64,000 nt of DNA from Nocardia sp. CY41 (lineage in GTDB: Bacteria > Actinomycetota > Actinomycetes > Mycobacteriales > Mycobacteriaceae): the NCBI RefSeq assembly GCF_009829325.1, contig NZ_VUOS01000035.1, forward strand, positions 1 to 64,000, written 5' to 3'. Position numbers and translations under genes: made by a program. A model generated the notes under the pieces. It ran no database searches. It saw only the letters and a program-made list of their open reading frames with translations, and was not told where the DNA came from. Shown piece after piece: positions 34,061 to 42,241 of this stretch; within the stretch, counting starts at the first letter, position 1, and each line of letters begins with the position of its first letter.

Positions 34061-34294
34061 ATGATCGAGCCATTTCGAACTTCTCCTCGGGTTGCCGTCA
34101 TCGATGGTGGTGGCGAACCTTTGCGCCAGTACCCGGCACCGGAGTTCGCCATGTCCGATTGCGGGGTCGAGCCCCGCGGCCTCACCTACCGGCAGGCGCG
34201 GGACATCCTCTCCGCGCACGAGGTCCACGGCCCGCAGTGCAGGCAATGGCTGGCCGCCGCCGCCTACTTGTCAGCCGGGCTGGACGACGAGTAG
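34061..34294 (+). CDS. Small hypothetical protein, 77 aa
   Basis: The product reads MIEPFRTSPRVAVIDGGGEP, with a C-terminal part EPRGLTYRQARDILSAHEVH and CRQWLAAAAYLSAGLDDE. It is soluble with no known domain. A possible 19-codon leader from TTG 34005 ends in TGA 34062-34064, overlapping this ATG as ATGA, which repeats the arrangement seen at 30912-31058. The promoter carries the recurrent operator, so it should be in the same regulon as the XRE and DUF397 genes. Confidence 0.55.
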   Translation: MIEPFRTSPRVAVIDGGGEPLRQYPAPEFAMSDCGVEPRGLTYRQARDILSAHEVHGPQCRQWLAAAAYLSAGLDDE

Positions 34295-34533
34295 ATCCAC
34301 CCTTCCCTCGGCACAGCAGCATTCGGCGCGGCGCGTATCCCCGCCGGCGCGGTGACGGGACTGCGACATTTCGCCCTCGGCATCTGCACGGACCCGCGCG
34401 GTCGCGGCAAAGGGCCGAGTGCCGGACGATCTCACCGATCACTCCCCCTGCCCACGCCCCTTTCGTATAGTGATCGATCGACCCGGGCGCGATATCTCGC
34501 ACGCCCGGCGTGGCATTGGGGAGCGAACTCGTA

Positions 34534-35796
34534 ATGACCTACTCCGCGTTGGATCTGTCCACCGACTCGTCCGACCCGGTGCTGGAAATCGGCGGACAGC
34601 CGGCTTCGGTGCCCCTGCAGAACACCGACAGCGTGGCCTCGCACATGGTCGGATACTTCGAGAACGTCATGGCTCCCTGCCGCACCCTGCCCGGCGAGCA
34701 ATTACGCGGTGACGTCACGAAACTCACCCGCAGCTGCCTGAACCTCGCCGCCGAGATGTTCGACAAGCGCACCGTGCCGGACGAACACCAGCTCGGTCCG
34801 GTCCGGGCGGCGGCCGCCCGCTGGGCCAGGGAGGGCGTGCCGCTGAGCACCATCCTGCGCGCCTACCACGAAGGACTGCGCATCGCCTTCGGTCTGGTCA
34901 CCGCGCCGGCGGAAGCCGACGACGTGGAGGAGGTCCTGGTCGCCGCCGATCTACTGCTCGAACTGCTCGAGGCGATCACCGCGGCGGTCTCCGACGCCTA
35001 CGTCGACGAGCAGCACCTGGTCGCCAAGGAGCACCAGACGGCGGCGCAGACGCTCGCCTCGGCGCTGCTCAGCGGTCGCGGCAGCTCGGCTCTGGCGCGA
35101 CAGACCGGCATTCCGATCGCGGAGTCGTATCAGGTTGTCGCCCTGTCCATTCCGGAACATCCGGACGAACGCGACCCGCGCGTCGACGGGAACGTCGCGG
35201 CACGCCGCAAGCTGCGTCGGCTGCAGTCCGAGCTGGCCACCGTGTTCGCCTCCCGCGCGCTCGCCCTGCTCAGCGCCAAGGGCGGCACACTGCTCATCCC
35301 ACTGGGCGAGGAGGCCGAGACCGCCCTCACGGCCGCGACGCTCGAGCTGCTGGCCGACGCCGCCGAGGTCCCGCTCACCGCGACCGTCGTGCCGACCGAC
35401 ACCGATCGGATCCCCGAATCCGCCGACCAGGCGCACGAGCTGCTCAATCTCGTGCGCGTCGGCGTCCGGCCGCCCGGTCTGTACCAGATGTCGGATCTGG
35501 CGGTGGAATACCAGCTCACCCGCAGCGGCCCGGCCACCCGGCGGATCGCGACCATCCTCGACCCGCTCGACGCCCATCCCGAGTTGTTCGACACCATGCG
35601 CGCCTATCTCGGCAACGACATGAACCGGCAGCTCACCGCCCGCCAGCTCTACGTGCACCCGAACACCGTCGACTACCGCCTGCGCCGCATCGCCCAATTG
35701 ACCTCGATCGACCTGGCGACCTCGGCGGGCATCTCCCAGGCGGCGATCGCTCTGCTGGCCCGGGATCTGGACCGCAGTGTCGCACGCCGCCTCTGA
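34534..35796 (+). CDS. PucR-like transcriptional regulator (full length)
   Basis: The 420-aa protein has an N-terminal RsbRD-like helical domain (about 40-170; RWAREGVPLSTILRAYHEGL, AYVDEQHLVAKEHQTAAQTL). A GGDEF-like central region follows (about 180-300; PIAESYQVVALSIPEHPDER). The C-terminal PucR HTH covers about 350-420 (YLGNDMNRQLTARQLYVHPN, TVDYRLRRIAQLTSIDLATS). ATG 34534 with GGGGAG upstream is chosen over TTG 34510. It is the intact relative of the HTH-less gene at 16248. Regulatory targets are unknown. Confidence 0.85.
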   Translation: MTYSALDLSTDSSDPVLEIGGQPASVPLQNTDSVASHMVGYFENVMAPCRTLPGEQLRGDVTKLTRSCLNLAAEMFDKRTVPDEHQLGPVRAAAARWAREGVPLSTILRAYHEGLRIAFGLVTAPAEADDVEEVLVAADLLLELLEAITAAVSDAYVDEQHLVAKEHQTAAQTLASALLSGRGSSALARQTGIPIAESYQVVALSIPEHPDERDPRVDGNVAARRKLRRLQSELATVFASRALALLSAKGGTLLIPLGEEAETALTAATLELLADAAEVPLTATVVPTDTDRIPESADQAHELLNLVRVGVRPPGLYQMSDLAVEYQLTRSGPATRRIATILDPLDAHPELFDTMRAYLGNDMNRQLTARQLYVHPNTVDYRLRRIAQLTSIDLATSAGISQAAIALLARDLDRSVARRL

Positions 35797-35897
35797 CCTG
35801 CGTTCCGTGACCGAACCGCGACCTGTAACGGATTCGTGCTGGTCACCGGAGCGCTGACTTGCGATCCTGGTAGTGCCGCGACGTCTGGATGGTGAAT

Positions 35898-36332
35898 ATG
35901 CGAATTTCGGAGATCCTGCGCAGGAAGGGCAGCGACGTGGCCACGGTCGCACCCGAGACGACAGTACGCGCGCTGCTGGCCACCCTGGCCGAGCGGAACA
36001 TCGGCGCGGTCGTCGTCTCTTCCGACGGCGCCGCGATCGCGGGCATCGTCTCCGAGCGCGACGTGGTGCGCAGTCTGCACGCCCGCGGCGCGGAGCTGCT
36101 CGACACGCCGGTCTCGGCGATCATGACGGCCGCGGTGCGCACCTGCGCACCGGACGACCGGGTCGACGGGCTGCGCCGCACCATGACCGAGCACCGCATC
36201 CGGCATCTGCCGGTCGTGGACGGGGGCAGGCTGGTCGGCATCGTCAGTATCGGCGACGTAGTCAAGAGCGCGATCTCCGAGTTGGCGACCGAGCGCGAAC
36301 ACCTCGTCGACTACCTGCAGGGCAGGTACTAG
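35898..36332 (+). CDS. Protein with two CBS domains
   Basis: The 144-aa protein consists of a CBS pair: first domain MRISEILRRKGSDVATVAPE with VSSDGAAIAGIVSERDVVRS, second domain IMTAAVRTCAPDDRVDGLRR with RIRHLPVVDGGRLVGIVSIG. CBS pairs bind adenosyl ligands such as AMP, ATP or SAM and act as sensors. ATG 35898 is favoured by GGTGA upstream; ATG 35889 is possible. The stop TAG overlaps the stop of the convergent PPOX gene within CTAG. Confidence 0.85.
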   Translation: MRISEILRRKGSDVATVAPETTVRALLATLAERNIGAVVVSSDGAAIAGIVSERDVVRSLHARGAELLDTPVSAIMTAAVRTCAPDDRVDGLRRTMTEHRIRHLPVVDGGRLVGIVSIGDVVKSAISELATEREHLVDYLQGRY

Positions 36333-36760
36333 AGCGTGCTCGGGTCGCCCAGATCGGCCGACAGCCAGTGCTCCGGCCGCAGGTAGACGGCGACCTGCTC
36401 ACCGTAGGCCTCGGCCGCCTTCAGATAGGCGTCCACCGATTCGGCAGGCAGGTACCGCGCGGCCATCTCGCGGTGCAGCGCGTCGGTCATCGGGGCGGTC
36501 CGGACGACCGGGCCCTCCACGCTCACGTACCGCACCGTTGGTTCGACCTGCTGCACCATCAGACTGAAACGACCGGTCTCCCGGAGATAGCGCATCTTCT
36601 GCGACTCCGGGCCGGTCAGGATCCATACCTCGCCCCCAGGCTGGTACTGGTACCAGATCGGGACGGTGAGCGGACCACGAGCGGCGCCCGCGGCCACCGA
36701 GAATGCCGCGACATGCGGCTGCGCGAGGAACTCTTGACGCTCTTGCACGGTCAGAGGCAT
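36329..36760 (-). CDS. Pyridoxamine 5'-phosphate oxidase-fold protein
   Basis: The 143-aa protein has the split-barrel FMN/F420-binding fold. Segments are MPLTVQERQEFLAQPHVAAF, GPLTVPIWYQYQPGGEVWIL, SQKMRYLRETGRFSLMVQQV and TVRYVSVEGPVVR. This pattern is typical of small actinobacterial PPOX/F420-dependent oxidoreductase-like proteins. ATG 36760 follows GGAAGGT. It is divergent from the large PLP operon at 36871. Substrate unknown. Confidence 0.8.
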   Translation of the reverse strand: MPLTVQERQEFLAQPHVAAFSVAAGAARGPLTVPIWYQYQPGGEVWILTGPESQKMRYLRETGRFSLMVQQVEPTVRYVSVEGPVVRTAPMTDALHREMAARYLPAESVDAYLKAAEAYGEQVAVYLRPEHWLSADLGDPSTL

Positions 36761-36870
36761 ACCTTCCAGGCTAGTCGTGAAAGACGTTGTACGCGACAAG
36801 TGTTCGAAGTTCGAACCGATAATGCGTATCGTGGGTGACGTCCGAGTTACCCGGCGAAGGGAGCGTCACG

Positions 36871-38145
36871 TTGCGGTCCCCCGGCCAGAGATCGCCGGCG
36901 ACGCGGACGGCGGAGACTCCCCGGTTCGCCCCGGCCGCGGCGCGGTCGATGTTCCCGGCACTGGCCGACGCCGCCGAGGTCTACCTGGACAGCGCCGCCA
37001 CCACGCAGAAGCCGCTGCCGGTCATCGAGACCATCCGCCGTTATCACAGCAACGGCACGGCCAACGTCGGGCGCGCCACCTACCCCTGGGCCACCGGACT
37101 CACCGCGCGCATCGCCCGGATCCGCGAACGCACCGCCGCGTTCATCGGCGCCGAGCACCCGGACGAGGTGGTCTTCACCGCCGGCGCCACCGCCGCGCTC
37201 AACGCCGTCGCGCTGTCGTGGGGCCTGGCGGCGCTCGCCGACGGTGACGAGATCTTGTACAACGCAAGCGATCACGCGTCCAACGTCTATCCGTGGCAGC
37301 ACCTGCGCGGGCTGCTCGCCCGCTTCGGCCGGCGCATCCGTCTGATCCCCTACCGGGTGACCGCCGCCGGCGAGGCGGACACCGACGACATCCTCGCCAA
37401 GATCACCCCGCGCACCCGGCTGATCACGACCGGGCACCTGCATCACGTCTTCGGCGGACTCAGCACGCTGGAGGAATTGCACGGCCGGATCGACCCCGCC
37501 ATCCTGCTGTGCTTCGACTGCTCACAGAGCGGCGGGCATCTCCCGGTCGACGTGACCGCGCTGGGCGCGGATTTCGCGATCTTCGCCGCGCACAAGATGT
37601 TCGGCGCGCCGGGCACCGGCATCCTGTACTGCCGCAGGCGCGTGCACGACCGATTGGTGCCGTTCCTGCCCGGCGGAAATTCCGGCGTCGGGCCGGATCC
37701 GGACGGACTGCGGCCGGGGCCGATGCCCGCCCTGCTGGAAGGCGGCACGCCCGACATCCCCGGCATCCTCGCCCTCGGCAGCGCCCTGGACGTGCTGGAA
37801 TCGTTCGGCCTGGACATCGTCGCCGCGCACAACCGCGCCTTGACCCTGCGCCTGATCGAGGGATTGCGGCCGGTCCCCGGCCTGGAGTTCCTACCGGGCC
37901 CGGCGCACGCGGTGTGCGAGGTCGGCTACGGCATCGTCTCCTTCACCCTGGACGGGATCTCGGCGACCGACGCGGGATTCGTCCTCGGCGAACTGGGTTT
38001 CCTGGTGCGCACCGGCGCGCACTGCGTCCCCGCCGCCACCGACGACGCGGGCTCGGTGCGGGTCAGCACGCACATCTACAACACGCCCGACGAGATCGAC
38101 CGATTCGTCGCCTGCGTGCGAACCATCGCCGAGGAGGTCACGTGA
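36871..38145 (+). CDS. Class V aminotransferase / SufS-like cysteine desulfurase
   Basis: The first gene of a coupled operon encodes a PLP enzyme of the SufS type. Landmarks are YLDSAATTQKPLPVIETIRR, FTAGATAALNAVALSWG, the PLP-binding lysine AAHKMFGAPGTGILY (Lys242 from TTG 36871) and TGAHCVPAATDDAGSVRVST, whose Cys aligns with the persulfide-forming cysteine of SufS. It should release sulfur or selenium from cysteine, though related enzymes act on other amino acids. TTG 36871 is chosen for GAAGGGAG 7 nt upstream; GTG 36835 is an alternative. It overlaps the next gene by GTGA. Confidence 0.8.
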   Translation: MRSPGQRSPATRTAETPRFAPAAARSMFPALADAAEVYLDSAATTQKPLPVIETIRRYHSNGTANVGRATYPWATGLTARIARIRERTAAFIGAEHPDEVVFTAGATAALNAVALSWGLAALADGDEILYNASDHASNVYPWQHLRGLLARFGRRIRLIPYRVTAAGEADTDDILAKITPRTRLITTGHLHHVFGGLSTLEELHGRIDPAILLCFDCSQSGGHLPVDVTALGADFAIFAAHKMFGAPGTGILYCRRRVHDRLVPFLPGGNSGVGPDPDGLRPGPMPALLEGGTPDIPGILALGSALDVLESFGLDIVAAHNRALTLRLIEGLRPVPGLEFLPGPAHAVCEVGYGIVSFTLDGISATDAGFVLGELGFLVRTGAHCVPAATDDAGSVRVSTHIYNTPDEIDRFVACVRTIAEEVT

Positions 38146-39428
38146 GTAACGACATCCCCCGCTACGACCGGCGGGCCGCGTCCAGGGTGCTGGCCGACTT
38201 GGCGCAGCCGGGGTTGTTCACCGAGCCGGTCCCCCCTCCCCCGCATCGCCGATTCGAATTCACCTGTGCTGCTCTGCGTCCCGAGCCCGGTAGCCATCTC
38301 ACCTACTCGCAGCGGCTGTATCTGGAGCGGTTCATGCGCCCGTGCCGCGCGGATCAGGTGACCAGTGCGACGCACCGGATCGCGTGGACCGACAGCGACG
38401 GCATCCCGAATACCGGGCACTTCCGCGCCGGCGGGCTGGGACCGGTGGTGCCGATCGCGATGCGCGAGACCGTCTTGGCGCTGTGGCGTCGACTGGACGC
38501 CGATACCGCCTTCGCCGCACGGATCGCGGCACTCGGACCGGACGAACACGCCGTTCTGGCGGGCACGACCACCGACCACGACCCCCGCGACATCTTCCGG
38601 GTCGGCATCGAGGCGGCGGGACGCGTGCTGGCCCAGCACGCGCTGCTGGCCGCCCGGACGCCGCACCGTGATGCCGCCGCGTTCGCCGAGGCCCTGCGCG
38701 CGTCCGGCATCTTCGCCGCGGTGGCCACGCGATGGTTCTGGGAGTTGCAGGCCTCGACCTATCGGCGGGGCATGATCCCGGTGACCCTCGCCGTACAGCC
38801 CGACGGCACCCTGCGCTATTCGGCGGAGACGGTGGCCACCCTGCGCGCGATGAAGGACGCCACCATCGCCGACGCGCACTCCGTGATGGAACGCGCCACG
38901 ACGACCGAAGGTCTCACGGTCGCCGAGGCGATCGCCAAGTACCACGACGATCTGGACCTGATCTCCCGACAGTACGCGCTGCTGCCCGCGGGCAGCCATC
39001 CGGCCTGCCCGGCGACCACACCCCATCAGCTCGACGGCGGGCACTTCAGCATCCTCCCGCTGCTGGTCGACCGGTTCGTCGCGACGTTCACCGCGATCGT
39101 GGGCCGCTGTGCGGTCGCCGAGGTGAGCGCCGAATTCGACGAGGCGACCGCCGACCGGGCCGCCACCGCCGAGGATCAGGTGTTCTACGTGCCCGATATG
39201 ACCTGCAAGCATTGCGTCCGCACGATCGGCGGCGTGCTGGAGTCGATGGACATCCGCGTGGTCGAGATCGACCTGGACAGCAAGCGGGTGGTGGCCGAGT
39301 TCCGCAGCCCGCGCAACCGGGCCCGGGCATTCGAGGCGATTCGGGACGGCGGCTACAACCCGGTCGCGGAACGCCCCGACGACGCGCCGCGAGCCGAGGT
39401 CACCGAGTCGTCGGAAGCCGCCGTATGA
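38142..39428 (+). CDS. Unknown protein with C-terminal heavy-metal-associated (HMA) domain
   Basis: The 428-aa product starts at GTG 38142, which overlaps the preceding stop and follows GAGGAGG. The first 340 residues (RLYLERFMRPCRADQVTSAT, DIFRVGIEAAGRVLAQHALL, RWFWELQASTYRRGMIPVTL, HFSILPLLVDRFVATFTAIV) match no family I recognise. The last 70 residues form an HMA domain (VFYVPDMTCKHCVRTIGGVL, Cys355 and Cys358), the copper- or metal-binding fold of CopZ and metallochaperones. A metal-handling enzyme or scaffold for the pathway is inferred. Its stop overlaps the next start as ATGA. Confidence 0.75.
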   Translation: MSNDIPRYDRRAASRVLADLAQPGLFTEPVPPPPHRRFEFTCAALRPEPGSHLTYSQRLYLERFMRPCRADQVTSATHRIAWTDSDGIPNTGHFRAGGLGPVVPIAMRETVLALWRRLDADTAFAARIAALGPDEHAVLAGTTTDHDPRDIFRVGIEAAGRVLAQHALLAARTPHRDAAAFAEALRASGIFAAVATRWFWELQASTYRRGMIPVTLAVQPDGTLRYSAETVATLRAMKDATIADAHSVMERATTTEGLTVAEAIAKYHDDLDLISRQYALLPAGSHPACPATTPHQLDGGHFSILPLLVDRFVATFTAIVGRCAVAEVSAEFDEATADRAATAEDQVFYVPDMTCKHCVRTIGGVLESMDIRVVEIDLDSKRVVAEFRSPRNRARAFEAIRDGGYNPVAERPDDAPRAEVTESSEAAV

Positions 39429-40906
39429 CGCCGTGGCCGCCTGCGCTGCCCGCGAAGGTGCATCCGACGGTGCGCGCCTTTCTCGACACCCCGGGTCTGG
39501 CGACAGCGACGCTGACGCGCTTCGGATCCCCGGCGCATCTGGTGTTCCCCCAGGTCTACTCGGACAATCTGCTGCGCCTGCGCGCCGTGCTCGAGCGACG
39601 GCTTCCCGGGCACCGGCTCTGCTACGCGCACAAGGTGAATCAGTCCCGCGCGTTCGTCCGCACCGCCGCGCGCGAGGGCATCGCCATCGACGTCGCCTCG
39701 CCGCACGAACTGGCCGGCGCGTTCGCCGCCGGGTTCGATCCGCCACGCATCGAGGTCACCGGCCCGAAAGGCGAGGCATTCCTGCGCGACCTCGTCGACC
39801 GCGGGGTGACGATCAACGTGGACAACCTATGGGAATTGGGCCGCATCGCGGAACTGGCCGCGCCGGGCGCGGAAGTTCCCGTGCTGCTGCGCCTTTCCGG
39901 TTTCGACGCGGGGCAGGTGAGCCGGTTCGGGATGCCGCAGACACACGTCGAGCAGGCTTTCGATCTGTTGTCGGCACGGCGCGGGCGAGTCGCCTTCCTG
40001 GGGTTCGCCTTCCACCTCGACTCCGGTGACCTCGGCGAGCGCGTCCGGGCGATCGACTCCTGCCTGCGATTGATCGAAAAGGCCTACGAGCGCGGGCTCA
40101 CCCCGTCGGTGCTCGACATCGGCGGCGGGTTCCGGCAGGTGTTCACCGCCGACGCCGAACGATTCGACGCCTACGTGCTCGCGCTGCGCGAATCGCTGCT
40201 CGGCCGCGGGGAGCCGATGACCTGGGGCAGCAACACCTTCGGCTATCACGTGGCGGGCGGCGCCGTGCACGGCACGCCGGTGTTCCACAAGTACGCCAAC
40301 ACCGTTCCCGCCGACCGCATGCTCGCCGATTTGCTCGACGCCCCGCTGGAGCGGCACGGCGGGCGCACGGTGGCGCAGGTGACCGGCGACAATCTGCTGG
40401 AGTTGTGGCTGGAGCCGGGCAAGGCGCTGGTCGACCACGCGGGCATCACGGTGGCCACCGTCGAGTTCGTCAAGGAGGTCGCCGACGGCAGCGTGCTGGT
40501 GCATGTCGACCTCAGCCGCGACGCGGTGACGCCCGCCGATCAAGAGGTCATGGTCGATCCGATCCTCCTGCCACGCGCGGGCGACGGCCACGCGGCCGGC
40601 CCGGTCGGCGTCTACCTCGCCGGACGGCTGTGCCTGGAACGCGATCTGATCACCAATCACAAGGTGTGGCTGCCCACTCGGCCCCAGCCCGGGGATACGG
40701 TGGTGTTTCCCAATACCGCCGCCTACCACATGGATCTGTCCGCGGCGACGGCCTCCATGCACCCGCTCCTGGCGAAATTCGCGGTCACCCGACGGACCGA
40801 CGGGTTCCGGATCGTCCCCGACGCCGAGTACGAACCCGGCTTCCCCGTCGCGCCGCGCGCCGCGAACTCTGCCACCAGCCCGGTCCGATCCGTCGAGGCG
40901 TCCTGA
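39425..40906 (+). CDS. Type III PLP-dependent decarboxylase (Orn/DAP/Arg decarboxylase 2 family)
   Basis: The 493-aa protein has the alanine racemase-like barrel with the Schiff-base lysine in RLCYAHKVNQSRAF (Lys70), the substrate/PLP loop FAFHLDSGDLGERV and the phosphate-binding glycines LDIGGGFRQVF. The C-terminal domain ends with AAYHMDLSAATASMHPLLA, the family signature. Relatives decarboxylate diaminopimelate, ornithine or similar, and SbnH decarboxylates a diaminopropionate-citrate intermediate in staphyloferrin B synthesis. The substrate is not determinable here. It is in a coupled operon with a cysteine synthase-like enzyme. Confidence 0.8.
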   Translation: MTPWPPALPAKVHPTVRAFLDTPGLATATLTRFGSPAHLVFPQVYSDNLLRLRAVLERRLPGHRLCYAHKVNQSRAFVRTAAREGIAIDVASPHELAGAFAAGFDPPRIEVTGPKGEAFLRDLVDRGVTINVDNLWELGRIAELAAPGAEVPVLLRLSGFDAGQVSRFGMPQTHVEQAFDLLSARRGRVAFLGFAFHLDSGDLGERVRAIDSCLRLIEKAYERGLTPSVLDIGGGFRQVFTADAERFDAYVLALRESLLGRGEPMTWGSNTFGYHVAGGAVHGTPVFHKYANTVPADRMLADLLDAPLERHGGRTVAQVTGDNLLELWLEPGKALVDHAGITVATVEFVKEVADGSVLVHVDLSRDAVTPADQEVMVDPILLPRAGDGHAAGPVGVYLAGRLCLERDLITNHKVWLPTRPQPGDTVVFPNTAAYHMDLSAATASMHPLLAKFAVTRRTDGFRIVPDAEYEPGFPVAPRAANSATSPVRSVEAS

Positions 40907-42226
40907 ATGCGATACGACCACATCACCGAACTCATCGGCAACACGCCACTGCTGCGGCTCGACCCCGCCGTGCACGGACTGCCGAACGTCGAGTTGTACG
41001 CGAAACTGGAGTCGCACAACCCGTTCGGCTCGGTCAAGGACCGGGTCGCCTGGGCTATGCTGCGCGACGATCTCGCCGAGATCCGCGCGAGCGGGCAGAC
41101 ACTCATCGAAGCGTCCAGCGGGAACACGGCCAAGGCGCTGCGTGTCCTCGGCGCGGTGCACGGCATCGACCTGCGCGCGGTCACCAACCGCATCAAGGTG
41201 AGCGAAGTCCGTGATCTGCTGCAGCTGTTCGGCACCGAGATCGTCGAATTGCCCGGGCTGTCCGAGTGCCCCGATCCCACCACGCCGAACGACGTCTATT
41301 CGGTGATCGAGTCGACCATGGCGCAACAGCCCGGCGCGTACCGGCATCTGTCGCAGTACACCAACGAGAAGAACATCGAGGCGCACCACCACGGCACCGG
41401 ACGCGAGATCCACGAGGACTTGGCCGCCGACGGCATCACCAGGATCGATTATCTGTTCGGCGGGCTCGGCACCACCGGCTCCACCAGGGGGACCGCCACC
41501 TACCTGCGCAAGCACCATCCCGAAATGCGCACTGTCGCCGTGGTTTCGGAGCGCTCGGACTTCGTACCCGGCATCCGGTCGGAGACCGAGATGTGGGATG
41601 TGGGGCTGTTCCAGCCCGACTTCTACGACCGGATCGTCACCGTGTCGGCGGGCGACGCCGTGGACGCGACCCTGCGCCTGGCCACCGGGTACGGCGTGCT
41701 GGCCGGGCCGACCAGCGGCGCGGGCTACGCCGCCGCGCTGGAGACGCTCGGCGCGCTGGATCCGGCCGCCCCGGACGACCCGATCGTCGCGGTGTTCATC
41801 GTCTGCGATCGGCTCGAGCCGTACCTGTCCTACATCAAGAAGCGCAGGCCGGAATTGTTCGGCCGCGCCGATCGCGACCCGGCGCCGACCGAGGCCGAAC
41901 TGGCCGCGGTGCCGCGCCTGTCACCCGAGCAACTCGACGAACTGGACCGGACCGGCCGGCCGACCATCGTGGACAGCCGTGGCGCGATGGCCTACCGGAT
42001 CGGGCACGTGCCCGGCGCGATGAACATTCGCGACGACCAGCTCGACGACATGTTCGGCCACGGCATCCCGTTCCCGCGCTCGCGCCCCGTCGTCTTCGTC
42101 TGCCCCGTCGGGGAGCTGTCGGTGCGGTTCGCCGCACGGGCCCGCCGAGCCGGATACGACGCCGCGAGTCTGGCCGGAGGCGTCGTCGCCTGGCGCGACG
42201 CCGGACTGCCGCTGGAACGAGGTTGA
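40907..42226 (+). CDS. Cysteine synthase-like PLP enzyme fused to a rhodanese domain
   Basis: The 439-aa product starts immediately after the preceding stop. Residues 1-315 are a fold-type II PLP synthase: IGNTPLLRL, NPFGSVKDRVAWA (Lys44), EASSGNTAKAL and SQYTNEKNIEAHHHGTGREI, resembling CysK and SbnA-type enzymes. Residues 335-439 form a rhodanese domain (TIVDSRGAMAYRIGHVPGAM) with the active-site cysteine in VVFVCPVGELS (Cys399), suited to carry persulfide sulfur. With the SufS-like enzyme upstream, a sulfur relay is inferred. The C-domain gene converges 15 bp downstream. Confidence 0.85.
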   Translation: MRYDHITELIGNTPLLRLDPAVHGLPNVELYAKLESHNPFGSVKDRVAWAMLRDDLAEIRASGQTLIEASSGNTAKALRVLGAVHGIDLRAVTNRIKVSEVRDLLQLFGTEIVELPGLSECPDPTTPNDVYSVIESTMAQQPGAYRHLSQYTNEKNIEAHHHGTGREIHEDLAADGITRIDYLFGGLGTTGSTRGTATYLRKHHPEMRTVAVVSERSDFVPGIRSETEMWDVGLFQPDFYDRIVTVSAGDAVDATLRLATGYGVLAGPTSGAGYAAALETLGALDPAAPDDPIVAVFIVCDRLEPYLSYIKKRRPELFGRADRDPAPTEAELAAVPRLSPEQLDELDRTGRPTIVDSRGAMAYRIGHVPGAMNIRDDQLDDMFGHGIPFPRSRPVVFVCPVGELSVRFAARARRAGYDAASLAGGVVAWRDAGLPLERG

Positions 42227-42241
42227 CGCCGGGAGGTGCCG

